DNA of 64,000 nt from Zea mays (lineage: Eukaryota > Streptophyta > Magnoliopsida > Poales > Poaceae), in the NCBI RefSeq assembly GCF_902167145.1, contig NC_050105.1, forward strand, positions 138,121,988 to 138,185,987, in the 5' to 3' direction. Each line of letters starts with the position of its first letter. The stretch's first letter is position 1. The position numbers and the translations under genes are program-made. The notes below the pieces were generated by a model that was not told the origin of the DNA, made no database searches, and was given only the letters and a program-made list of their open reading frames with translations. Shown in pieces: positions 32,601-44,016 of the stretch.

Positions 32601-32979
32601 GACCCTGACGTTCGAGGTGGTCGGGTTCCGAGGAACCTACCACGCGGTATTGGGGAGGCCATGCTACGCGAAGTTCATGGCCGTCCCCAACTACACCTAC
32701 CTCAAGCTCAAGATGTCGGGCCCCAACGGGGTCATCACCGTCAGCCCCACGTATAAACACGCGTTCGAATGCGACGTGGAGTGCGTGGAGTACGCCGAGG
32801 CCCTCGCCAAGTCCGAGGCCCTCATCGCCGACCTGGAGAGCCTCTCTAAGGAGGTGCCAGACGTGAAGCGTCATGCCGGCAACTTCGAGCCAGCAGAGAC
32901 GGTTAAGTCCGTCCCCCTCGACCCCAGTAGCGACGCCTCCAAGCAAGTCCGGATCGGCTTCGGGCTCGATCCCAAATAG
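29698..32979 (+). pseudogene. gag-protease of element C (broken)
   Basis: Starts MLRVDEQLPVKLQMGSLQQP at 29698, like element E's Gag start. The frame stops at TAG 30831-30833 and continues in the same frame through the retrotransposon Gag domain (ELWLADYRLACQLGGTDDDN; WLEHLPPGQISNWDDLVQAF) and a zinc-knuckle-like CPYHQGPVKHTLEEC. A small deletion near 32407-32412 shifts the frame just before the protease motif. That motif now reads MDGSSSLN, where the relatives have DGGSS, so the protease is also changed. The last frame ends at TAG 32977-32979, at the same place as in element E. One frameshift and one or two stops make this a pseudogene. Confidence 0.88.
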
Positions 32980-35900
32980 GAAGCAGTGCTCGTCAACTTT
33001 CTCCGCGCGAACGTCGACGTCTTCGCGTGGAGTCCCTCGGACATGCCCGGCATACCGAGGGATGTCGCCGAGCACTCGCTGGACATCCGAGCCGGAGCCC
33101 GACCCGTCAAGCAGCCTCTGCGCCGATTCGATGAGGAGAAGCGCAGAGCCATAGGCGAGGAGATCCACAAGCTAATGGCGACAGGGTTCATCAAAGAGGT
33201 ATTCCATCCCGAATGGCTTGCCAACCCTGTGCTTGTGAGAAAGAAAGGGGGGAAATGGCAGATGTGTGTAGACTACACTGGTCTGAACAAAGCATGTCTG
33301 AAGGTTCCCTACCCTCTGCCTCGCATCGATCAAATCGTGGATTCCACTGCTGGGTGCGAAACCCTGTCTTTCCTCGATGCCTACTCAGGGTATCACCAAA
33401 TCAGGATGAAAGAGTCCGACCAGCTCGCGACTTCTTTCATCACACCCTTTGGCATGTACTGTTATGTCACCATGTCGTTCGGCTTGAGGAATGCGGGCGC
33501 GACGTACCAGCGGTGCATGAACCATGTGTTCGGCGAACACATTGGCCGCACGGTCGAGGCCTACGTCGATGACATCGTAGTCAAGACGAGGAAAGCCTCC
33601 GACCTCCTTTCCGACCTTGAAGTGACATTCCGATGTCTCAAGGCGAAAGGCGTCAAGCTCAATCCCGAAAAGTGTGTCTTCGGGGTGCCCCGAGGCATGC
33701 TCTTGGGGTTCATCGTCTCCGAGCGGGGCATCGAAGCCAACCCAAAGAAGATCGCAGCCATCACCAGCATGGGGCCCATCAAGGACTTGAAAGGCGTACA
33801 GAGGGTCATGGGATGTCTCGCGGCTCTGAGCCGCTTCATCTCACGCCTCAGTGAAAGAGGTCTACCTCTGTACCGCCTCATAAGGAAGGCCGAGTGCTTC
33901 ACTTGGACCCCTGAGGCCGAGGAAGCCCTTGGGAACCTGAAGGCGCTCCTCACAAAGGCGCCTATCTTGGTGCCCCCAGCTGCCGGAGAAGCCCTCTTGG
34001 TCTACGTCGTCGCGACCACTCAGGTGGTCAGCGCCGCGATTGTGGTCAAAAGGCAAGAAGAGGGGCATGCATTGCCCGTTCAGAGGCCAGTCTACTTCGT
34101 CAGCGAGGTACTGTCCGAAACCAAGATCCGCTACCCACAAGTTCAGAAGCTGCTGTACGCGGTGATCCTGACACGGCGGAAGTTGCGACACTACTTCGAG
34201 TCTCATACGATAACTGTGGTGTCATCCTTCCCCCTGGGGGAGATCATCCATTGCCGAGAGGCCTCGGGTAGGATTGCAAATTGGGCGGTGGAAATCATGG
34301 GCGAAACAATCTCGTTCGCCCCTCGGAAGGCCATCAAATCCCAGGTCTTGGCGGACTTCGTGGCAGAATGGGTCGACACCCAGCTACCAACAGCTCCGAT
34401 CCAACCGGAGCTCTAGACCACGTTCTTCGACGGGTCGCTGATGAAGACAGGAGCCGGCGCAGGCCTACTCTTCATCTCGCCCCTCGAGAAGCATCTACGC
34501 TACGTGCTATGCCTCCACTTCCCGGCGTCCAACAATGTAGCTGAGTACGAGGCTCTGGTCAACGGGTTGCGGATTGCCGTCGAGCTAGGGGTCCGACACC
34601 TCGACGCTCGCGGTGACTCGCAGCTCGTCATCGACCAAGTCATGAAGAACTCCCACTGCCGCGACCCGAAGATGGAGGCCTACTGCGATGAGGTTCGGCG
34701 CCTGGAAGACAAGTTCTACGGGCTCGAGCTCAACCACATCGCTCGGCGCTACAACGAGACTACCGACGAGTTGGCTAAAATAGCCTCGGGGCGAACAACG
34801 GTTCCCCCGGACGTCTTCTCCCGAGATCTGCATCAACCCTCCGTCAAGATCGACGACACGCCCGAGCCTGAGGCACCCTTGGCCCAGCCCGAGGTACCCT
34901 CGGCACAGTCCGAGGCACCCTCGGTTCGGCCCGAGGTACCCTCGGCCCCCGAGGGCGAGACGCTGCACGTCGAGGGGGAGCAAAGCGGGGTCACGCCTGA
35001 TCAAAACTGGCAGACCCCGTACCTGCAATATCTCCACCGAGGAGAGCTACCCCTCGACCGAGCCGAAGCCCGGCGGTTGGCGCGGCGCGCCAAGTCGTTC
35101 GTCTTGATGGGAGAAGGGAAGGAGCTCTACCACCGCAGCCCTTCAGGCATCCTCCAGCGATGCATCTTCACCACCGAAGGTCAGGAACTCCTCCGAGAAA
35201 TACACTCGGGGGCTTGCGGCCACCACGCAGCACCTCGAGCCCTTGTCGGAAATGCTTTCCGACAAGGTTTCTACTGGCCAACGGCGGTGGCCGACGCCAC
35301 TAGAATTGTCCGCGCCTGCGAAGGGTGTCAGTTCTACGCAAGGCAGACCCACCTGCCCGCTCAGGCTCTGCAAACGATACCCATCACATGGCCTTTTTGC
35401 TGTGTGGGGTCTGGACCTCGTCGGCCCCTTGCAGAAGGCACCCGGGGGCTACACGCACCTGTTGGTCGCCATCGACAAATTTTCCAAGTGGATCGAGGTC
35501 CGACCCCTGAACAGCATCAGGTCCGAGCAGGCGGTGGCGTTCTTCACCAACATCATCCATCGTTTCGGGGTCCCGAACTCCATCATCACCGACAACGACA
35601 CCCAGTTCACCGGCAGAAAGTTCCTGGACTTCTGCGAGGATCACCACATCCGGGTGGACTGGGCCGCCGTGGCTCACCCCATGTCAAATGGGCAAGTAGA
35701 GCGTGCCAACGGCATGATTCTACAAGGGCTCAAGCCTCGGATCTACAACGACCTCAACAAGTTCGGCAAGCGATGGATGAAGGAACTCCCCTCGGTGGTC
35801 TGGAGTCTGAGGACAACGCCGAGCCGAGCCACGGGCTTCAAGCCGTTCTTCCTAGTCTACGGGGTCGAGGCCGTCTTGCCCACAGACCTGGAATACGGCT

Positions 35901-36250
35901 CCCCGAGGATGAGGGCCTACACCGACCAAAGCAACCAAGCTAGCCGAGAAGACTCGCTGGACCAGCTGGAGGAGGCTCGGGACAAGGCCTTACTACACTC
36001 GGCGCGGTACCAGCAGTCCCTGTGACGCTACCACGCCCGAGGGGTCCGGTCCCGAGACCTCCAGGTGGGCGACCTGGTGCTTCGGCTGCGACAAGACGCC
36101 CAAGGGCGGCACAAGCTCACGCCCCCCTGGGAGGGGCCGTTCGTCATCGCCAAAATTCTGAAGCCCGGAACGTACAAGCTGGCCAACAGTCAAGGCGAGG
36201 TCTACAGCAACGCTTAGAACATCCAACAGCTATGTCGCTTCTACCCTTAA
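32980..36250 (+). pseudogene. pol of element C: RT, RNase H, archaeal-type RNase H, integrase (broken)
   Basis: RT is open from 32980: [20 protein letters not shown], then YVDDIVVKT, RNase H, ending at TAG 34414-34416 where Trp is expected. The archaeal-type RNase H follows in frame (FFDGSLMKTGAGAG; AEYEALVNG; ARGDSQLV). The integrase zinc finger has HSGACGHHAA and CEGCQ. One extra T in the run at 35394-35398 shifts the frame. The core then reads WGLDLVGPLQKAPGGYTH with IITDNDTQF and NGQVERANGM. TGA at 36023-36025 and TAG at 36215-36217 cut the C-terminal part, which ends at TAA 36248-36250. The RT lesion-free stretch is long, but no full pol product is possible. Confidence 0.9.
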
Positions 36251-39080
36251 GATGTTTTCAAGTTGTTCATATACCTCGCACCCACGCAAAGTTTAGTCGT
36301 CAAGGAAGGGTCGGCCTCGCCTCGGCAAAGCCCGACCCTCCCTCGGGGGCTAAAAGGGGGGGGACCCCCTCTGTGTCGAAATTTTCCTCGAAAAAAGATC
36401 TTTTCTGCCAGAATGTCTTTCGTGCTTTTTGACTACTTCGAAAGTGGATCCTGAAAACGACGGAGTACACGTAAGCAGCCAAGGCTGACCGAGCCGAGGG
36501 ACTCCTACGCCTCCGGGATACGGATACCTCACTCATCACCTTCTGCGATAAGTAACTCACGTTCGGATAAGTGATTCCGCGGACCGAACAAGTCTACACG
36601 TTCGGAAGCTCTTCTGCCGAAGCGATCCTTCGAGCCTTCTCGACTGCGTCGGTGGCAGAGCCCCATGGACGGGTAAGAGTGCGCGTAAGCGGCAAGGCTG
36701 ACCGAGCCGAGGGACTCCTACGCCTCCGGGATACGGATACCTCACTCATCACCTTCCGCGAGAAGCAACTCTCGCTCGCACAAACATTTCTGTTACCAAC
36801 AAAAAAGTCCAGATACTCGAAGCAAGAGGAAAAGAGACGCAGCTTTACAACACGGCGAGGTTGTGTTTTGGCCTCGGCGGCCGCAGGAAACACACGCTAC
36901 AAGACAATCCGGTCCTGCAGGCTCGGGTCTTAACGCTGGAAGGGAGCAGCAGCACCCTCGGCATCGACAACACCTTCGACGAGGTCCGACCTAGCCTCGG
37001 ACGGCGACACGGTCCGAAGATCTCCACTCTGAAGGACGACGTCATCGCCACGCCCGGGCCATCACTGCCAGGGTCTTCTCCGGGAATCCGGCCCGAGCAG
37101 GCGGCTCGGCCGGTCACCCCGGGGCCTCAGCCAGCTGTCCTCCAAGGACGTCAGCCCGACCCGAGGCCTCGGCTGGTCAATTCCGGCGTCGGTCCCGCTA
37201 ACGGACGACCCGGCCAGGCTCCGGCCAACCAGGTTTTCTTTTCGAGCCAACTCTGCCTCTGTTCATGTTGACACCGCTACCCCTGGCCTCGGCTCATCGG
37301 AGAGCGGCCGAGGGGTTCCTTTAACTAAGCTAGAGAAGCCTCGGACAACAAGGCCGACCGAGCCGAGGGACTCCTACGCCTCCGGGATACGGATACCCCA
37401 CTCGTCACCTTTACACGGGGCGACTCACGCTTGGTGAAGCGGTTCAGACAACCAACAGGCGAGTCTTAGTGCTCGAAAATGAGGAAAAAACACGGCTCCG
37501 TGCCGAAAATTACATTCATGTTCAGGCCTCGACAGCCACAATGAACAAAAATACTGGCATTCAAAGTGCCATTTCGAACGGAACTCCGGTTCCGTCCCCG
37601 CGGGTATGGACAACCTCCACGCCGGGGAAGCCCGTGGAGCGACAAGCTCTGGGCGAATCACCAGCAAACGCGGGTCGCCCCAAAGCGCACCGGCAGGTCC
37701 TCACTCCTGTCCTCGCCCAGCAAGCGAGGAAGAGGACGGAATGTTGCATCCTAGCTGGACAGCAACAGCCCGCCTCCCCCAGCATGGCTGGAGGACGTCT
37801 CCTCCGCAGAACTGGAGGATGGTCTCCACCACCAGAAGCTGGAAGAGGAGGTGGTCGGCCGACCCGCGCGAGGGGCAGAGCACCGGCTCAGCCCGGCCCC
37901 CGCCCCAGCGAGGATGATGAAGACCAGCTGGGGGCGGGGCCAAGATCACAGCCCAGCTTGCTCCTCCCCACCCAGGGGCTGGTGGTCACCGTCTTGGGTG
38001 ACCGCCGGCGAGGGGGAGCAGCCGGGCTGGCTGATGAAAATCCTTGAAGCCGAACGATGGCTGAAAGGTACCCACTCCCACGGAGTTGCGTTCTTCCAAC
38101 AACAAGGCGGAAAGACGGCGAATATCCCCCATCCGGGGGCTTGGAAGGTGGAAAGACACGATGCATAAGGGAGCGCGAAGACATGGTCCTTCCAAGGGGG
38201 TCACCCTCCTTTTAAAGGCGACTCTCCCTGCTTGTGTCCCCAGCCGTCGCGGGCTGAGTCTTCTCCAACACACTCCAAGGTCCTCCCCCTACGACGCGGG
38301 GGCTGGGTCCCACACGTCATGCAAGCCGGCTCAGAGCAGAAGAGGCCAAACCGCCGTGCGCGGTGCGTACAACCGCCCAGCGGTTACAAGCGACCCTCCA
38401 CTTTTGCCCAGACCAGCGGGCGAAAGGGTGGGCAGCCATGCAGGCGGCATGCAACCGCGCCAAGTGGGCGCACTTCTCCGACTCCCAACACGCCCGGCAT
38501 GGAGGCCCAGGCCCACGCATCATGCAACCGGCGCGCCGAATGCTTCGTGCATGCAACAGCACCGCCACTTGCGCCACTATCGCGCCTCCTCGACTGCGGG
38601 ACCAATACCGCGACTCGAGGCGACCCAGCGCACGACCCAGCAGCGCCAGCCTGGCGCGGCGGTCAATGCGGCCAAAAATGGGCCGGCAGTAATGGCGGTG
38701 GCAGGCGGGCAGGAGCAGCGGCCACGTCGTCAGCCAAGCTCACGTCCCGTCCGGGGGCAGCGAGAGAACCCTCTCTCACGGCGTGAAGACAACGCGCCCG
38801 TGATCCGTTCCTCGAACGGCTCGCGCACGCGCAACGCCCGCCCCGCCAACCACTCGCCCTGTCGCATTAACTCCGCGGCGGGACAGGCGGCGCCTCTGGC
38901 AGGAGAAGCGGACGACGCTTCGCCTTCGCCATAATGACCGCGTCAAAAAAGGTACGCCACGTCGTTCGATTTCGTATTCTTTTCCTTTTTTCCTCTTTCT
39001 CTCTCTTGCAACAGGGACCGGAAAAGGGGGATACCCCGAAAAGGATCCTTCCCCGTGAAGGAACCAGGCTCCGAGCCTCC
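36251..39080 (+). other. 3' non-coding region of element C
   Basis: GC-rich. A segment of about 62 bp (AAGGCTGACCGAGCCGAGGG...) recurs at 36481-36542, 36693-36755 and 37350-37412. Long plus-strand frames at 37469-38047 and 38086-38934 have no recognisable domain and look like GC artefacts. Unlike element E, no antisense gene was recognised. Confidence 0.6.
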
Positions 39081-39295
39081 CTACTGATCAGAGGTTCGAA
39101 GGCTGGCCCCTCGGAAGGGTTCGACAGCCGCCTCAAATCGCGCGGGCTCTACACCCACTACTGGTCAGAGGTTCGAAGGCCGGCCCCTCGGAAGGGTTCA
39201 ACGGCCGCCTCAGGCTACTCGGGCTCCGCGCCCATTACTGATCAGGGGTTCAAAGGCTGGCCCCCGAAGGGTTCACAGCCGCCTCAGACGCCGAG
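39081..39295. repeat. 77-bp tandem repeat, three copies
   Basis: Copies begin at about 39081, 39158 and 39235, each with TACTGATCAGAGGTTCGAAG-like sequence. It lies 750-950 bp before the middle LTR of element C. Confidence 0.8.
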
Positions 39296-39318
39296 CGAGG
39301 GATGACCATGGGTACGTT

Positions 39319-40017
39319 CGATACATAACCAAGGCTCGGGCTGCACTCCCGAGGTACCCTAGGACATTTCCGAGACCAGCGGGAACGATCTTGTAACGGA
39401 ATCCCATCAGAGGGAGGCATCGAGTCCTCGGACCCCGTCGCCAGGGGACCGGGTCCGGCAGATCACCCGCAGGTACTTTTGGGCGTGCCTCTGGGCCCCT
39501 AGCCGACCCCTAACGAACGGGGCACGGACGTCCACTCGGATTACCCGCTTGCAGCTCACTGGAGACACCATGTTCGGCGCCCATCGAGGGCAACATGGCG
39601 CTTTCCCCCCTCCTTGCGGAAAGGCGACGCAGGGGCGTATGTAAAAAAGCCGAGTCTGTCCCTGATCGCCCTCTCGCCCTGTGCAGAGGCTCGGGGGCTG
39701 CTCTCGCAAACCCGGCTCCGGCCGAACCGTTGACAGCGTCAACATACGAGCCCGAGAACTTGGGACCCGACCGTACACCTGGGCTACGGCCAGCTCGCAT
39801 GAGGGAACGACCAGACCAGCCAAAGCATTACGCGAGGCATTAAGACCTCGAAGGAGTGAAACCACTCCTCTGAGGCCTCGGGGGCTACACCCGGCGGGTG
39901 CGCTCGCGCGCACCCCCCGGAACAAAACGCAACCGAGAAAGGCTGGTCCCCTTGCAAAAAAGTGCGACGAAAGCCTCCAAGCGAGTGCTAACACTCCCTT
40001 CGAGGCTCGGGGGCTAC
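39319..40017 (+). repeat. First copy of the duplicated 3' internal segment of element C, with hairpin-polypurine modules
   Basis: About 700 bp nearly identical to 41641-42340. It contains an upstream module (hairpin 39846-39875, CCTCGGGGGCTACACCC, second hairpin 39896-39915) and the true polypurine module (hairpin 39972-39987 with 39992-40007, then CGGGGGCTAC) abutting the LTR at 40018. Confidence 0.85.
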
Positions 40018-41640
40018 TGTCGGGGACCATAATTAGGGGTACCCTCAAGGCTCCTAATTCTCAGCTGGTAACCCCCATCAGCACAAAGCTGCAAAGGCCT
40101 GATGGGTGTGATTAAGTCAGGGATCAGTCCATTCGAGGGACTCGATCACGCCTCGCCCGAGCCTAGCCTCGGACAAGGGCAGCCGACCCCGGAGGATTCC
40201 CGTCTCGCCCGAGGCCCCCCTCCAGTGGCGAACATATTTCCGGCTCGCCCGAGGCCCTGTCTTCGCCAAGAAGCAACCCTGACCAAATCGCCGCACCGAC
40301 CGACCAAATCGCAGGAGCATTTAATGCAAAGGCGGCCTGACACCTTTATCCTGACACGCGCCCCCCAGCCGGCAAAGCCGAAGTGACCGCCGTCACTTCG
40401 CCGCTCCACTGACCGGCCTGACAGAAGGACAGCGCCGCCTGCGCCGCTCTAGCTGCGGTGCCACTCGACACAGTGAGGCTGACAGGCAGTCAGGCCCGGT
40501 CGAAGGCACCATAGGAAGCTCCACTCCGCCCGACCCAGGGCTCGAACTCGGGCTAAGTCCCGGAAGACGGCGAACTCCGCTCCGCCCGACCCAGGGCTCG
40601 GACTCGGCCACTCGGGCTAAGTCCCGGAAGACGACGAACTCCGCCCGACCCAGGGCTCGGACTCGGGCTAAGTCCCGGAAGACGGCGAACTCCGCTCCGC
40701 CCGACCCAGGGCTCGGACTTGGGCTCAGCCCCAGAAGACGACGAACTCCGCGCCGCCCGACCCAGGGCTCAGACTTGGGCTCAGCCCCAGAAGACGACGA
40801 ACTCCGCTCCGCCCGACCCCAGGGCTCGGACTACGCCCCGACCTCAGCCGACGGTCTCCGCCTCGCCCGACCCAGGGGCTCGGACCCGACCTCGGCCACG
40901 GAAGACAGACTCGACCTCGGCTTCGGAGGAGCTTCCACATCGCCCAACCTAGGGCGCAGACCAGCCACGTCAACATGAGGCGCCATCATCACCCTACCCC
41001 GAGCTGACTCGGGCCGCAGGGAACAAGACCGGCGTCCCATCTGGCTCGCTCCGCCAGATAGGCAATGATGGCGCCCCGCACACTCTGTGACGACGGCGGC
41101 TCTCAGCCCCCTTACGAAAGCAAGAGGACGTCAGCAAGGACTCAACCGCTCCGACAGCTGTCCCTCCGTCAGGCTCCAGCACTCCTCCGACGGCCACGAC
41201 ATCACACCAGCAGGGTACCAAAATCTCTCCGGCTGCCACGACGGCATGTACTTAGGGCGCTAGCTCTCCTCCGCTAGACACGTAGCACTCTGCTATACCC
41301 TCCGTTGTACACCTGGATCCTCTCCTTATGCCTATAAAAGGAAGGACCAGGGCCCTCTTAGAGAGGGTTGGCCGCGCGAGGACGAGGACGAGACACGCGC
41401 TCGCTTGAAGCCGCTCGCTCCCTCTCCCGCGTGGACGCTTGTAACCCCCTACTACAAGCGCACCCGATCTGGGCGCGGGACGAACACGAAGGCCGCGGGA
41501 TTCCCACCTCTCTCACGCCGGTCTCTGGCCGCCTCGCTCTCCCCCTTCACGCTCGCCCTCGCGCTCGACCCATCTGGGCTGGGGCACGCGGCGACATTCA
41601 CTCGTCAGCTCAGGGACCCCCCGGTCTCGGAACGCCGACA
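40018..41640 (+). repeat. Middle (second) LTR of element C
   Basis: 1623 bp, TG...CA. It differs from the outer two at shared sites (for example GGAGGATTCCCGTCTCG where both others have a GGATCTCCGCCTCG form). It ends exactly at CGCCGACA and is followed at once by internal sequence GATACATAACC, not by a target duplication. Confidence 0.9.
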
Positions 41641-42340
41641 GATACATAACCAAGGCTCGGGCTGCGCTCTCGAGGTACCCTAGGACATTTCCGAGACCAG
41701 CGGGAACGATCTTGTAACGGAATCCCATCAGAGGGAGGCATCGAGCCCTCGGACCCCGTCGCCAGGAGACCGGGTCCGGCAGATCACCCGCAGGTACTTT
41801 TGGGCGCGCCTCTGGGCCTCTAGCCGACCCCAAACGAATGGGGCACGGACGTCCGCTCGGATCACCCGCCTGTAGCTCACCGGAGACACCATGTTCGGCG
41901 CCCACCGAGGGCAACATGGCGCTCTCCCCCTCCTCCTTGTGGAAAGGCGACACAGGGGCGTATGTAAAAAAGTCGAGTCTGTCCCTGATCGCCCTCTCGC
42001 CCTGTGCAGAGGCTCGGGGGCTGCTCTCGCAAACCCGGCTCCGGCCAAACCGTTGACAGCGTCAACATACCAGCCCGAGAACTTGCGACCCGACCGTACA
42101 CCCGGGCTATGGCCAGCTCGCATGAGGGAACGACCAGACCAGCCGAAGCATTGCGCGAGGCGTTAAGACCTCGGAGGAGTCAAACCACTCCTCCAAGGCC
42201 TCGGGGGCTACACCCGGCGGGTGCGCTCGCGCGCACCCACCGGAACAAAACGCAACCGAGAAAGGCTGGTCCCCTTGCAAAAAAGTGCGACGAAAGCCTC
42301 CAAGCGAGTGCTAACACTCCCTTCGAGGCTCGGGGGCTAT
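41641..42340 (+). repeat. Second copy of the 3' internal segment of element C
   Basis: Repeats 39319-40017, including both hairpin-polypurine modules (upstream one at 42169-42180 with 42187-42198, then CCTCGGGGGCTACACCC and a hairpin at 42219-42238). Ends at the polypurine tract next to the last LTR. Confidence 0.9.
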
Positions 42341-44016
42341 TGTCGGGGACCATAATTAGGGGTACCCTCAAGGCTCCTAATTCTCAGCTGGTAACCCCCA
42401 TCAGCATAAAGCTGCAAAGGCCTGATGGGTGCGATTAAGTCAAGGATCAGTCCATTCGAGGGACTCGATCACGCCTCGCCCGAGCCTAGCCTCGGACAAG
42501 GGCAGCCGACCCCGAAGGATCTCCGCCTCGCCCGAGGCCCCCCTCCAGCGGCGAACATATTTCCGGCTCGCCCGAGGCCCTGTCTTCGCCAAGAAGCAAC
42601 CCTGACCAAATCGCCGCATTGACCGACTAAATCGCAGGAGCATTTAATGCAAAGGTGGCCTGACACCTTTATCCTGACGCGCGCCCCTCAGCCGACAGAG
42701 CCGAAGTGACCGCCGTCACTTCGCCGCTCCACTGACCGGTCTGACAGAAAGACAGCGCCGCCTGCGCCGCTCCGACGGCGGTGCCACTTGACAGAGTGAG
42801 GCTGACAGGCAGTCAGGCCCGGCCGCACGCACCATAGGAAGCTCCGCTCCGCCCGACCCAGGGCTCGGACTCGGGCTAAGCCCCGGAAGACGGCGAACTC
42901 CGCTCCGCCCGACCCAGGGCTCGGACTCGGGCTAAGCCCCGAAAGACGGTGAACTCCGCTCCGCCCGACTCAGGGCTCGGACTCGGGCTAAGCCCCGGAA
43001 GACGGCGAACTCCGCTCCGCCCGACCCAGGGCTCGGACTCGGGCTAAGCCCCGTAAGACGGCGAACTCCACTCCGCCCGACCCAGGGCTCGGACTCGGGC
43101 TAAGCCCCGGAAGACGGCGAACTCCGCTCCGCCCGACCCAGGGCTCGGACTCGGGCTAAGCCCCAGAAGACGACGAACTCCGCTTCGCCCGACCCCAGGA
43201 CTCAAATTCTGCCCTGGCCTCAGCCAACGGCCTCCGCCTCGCCCGACCTAGGGGCTCGGACTCGACCTCGGCCATGGAAGACGGACTCGACCTCGACCTC
43301 GGAGGAGCCTCCACATCGCCCAACCTAGGGCGCGGACCGGCCACGTCAACAGGAGGCACCATCATTACCCTACTCCAAGCTGACTCAGGCTACGGGGAAC
43401 AAGACCGGCGTCCCATCTGGCTCGCTCCGCCAGATAGACAATGATGGCGCCCCGCACGCACCCTGACAATGGCGGCTCTCGGCCCCCTTACGGAAGCAAG
43501 AGGACGTCAGCAAGGACTCGACGGCCCCGACAGCCGTCCCTCCGCCAGGCTCCAGCGCTCCTCCGATGGCCACGACATCACACAAACCCGGCGCCAAAAT
43601 CTCTCCGGCCGCCACGATGGCGTGTACTTAGGGCGCTAGCTCTCCTCCGCTAGACACGTAGCACTCTGCTACACCCCCCATTGTACACCTGGATCCTCTC
43701 CTTATGCCTATAAAAGGAAGGACCAGGGCCCTCTTAGAGAGGGTTGGCCGCGAGGGGACGAGGACGAGACAGGCGCTCGCGTGAGGCCGCTCGCTCCCTC
43801 CCCCGTGTGGACGCTTGTAACCCCCTACTGCAAGCGCACCCGACCTAGGCGCGGGACGAACACGAAGGCCGCGGGATTTCCACCTCTCTCACGCCCATCT
43901 CCGGCCACCTCACTTCCCCCCTTCGCGCTCGGCCTCGCGTCGACCCATCTGGGCTGGGGCACGCGGCGACATTTCACTCGTCGGCTCAGGGACCCCCCGG
44001 TCTCGAAACGCCGATA
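42341..44016 (+). repeat. 3' LTR of element C
   Basis: 1676 bp; about 6-7 copies of the 56-bp repeat at about 42840-43200. Ends CGCCGATA (one change from the usual CA end) and is followed by GTACC, the target duplication. Confidence 0.92.

Larger units (their letters stand above)
28168..44016 (+). mobile_element. Element C: Tat-clade Ty3/gypsy retrotransposon with a third LTR, 15.8 kb
   Basis: LTRs begin TGTCGGGGACCATAATTAGG and end CGCCGACA (the last one CGCCGATA). The duplication GTACC is exact (28163-28167, 44017-44021). Internal order is primer site, gag, protease, RT-RNase H, archaeal-type RNase H, integrase, long GC-rich 3' region. There are three LTRs: 28168-29675, 40018-41640 and 42341-44016. 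The first and last resemble each other most and form the original pair. All gag-pol parts are damaged. The family resembles the maize Xilon/Diguus/Flip group, but I do not assign a name. Confidence 0.92.

Noticed and set aside
32407..33168. 253-aa antisense frame in element C
   Set aside because: Mirror of the conserved protease-RT region; codon pattern follows the sense strand.
38086..38934. 282-aa plus-strand frame in the 3' region of element C, a possible accessory gene
   Set aside because: No recognisable domain, composition typical of GC artefact, and overlapping frames are open too. An accessory gene cannot be excluded.
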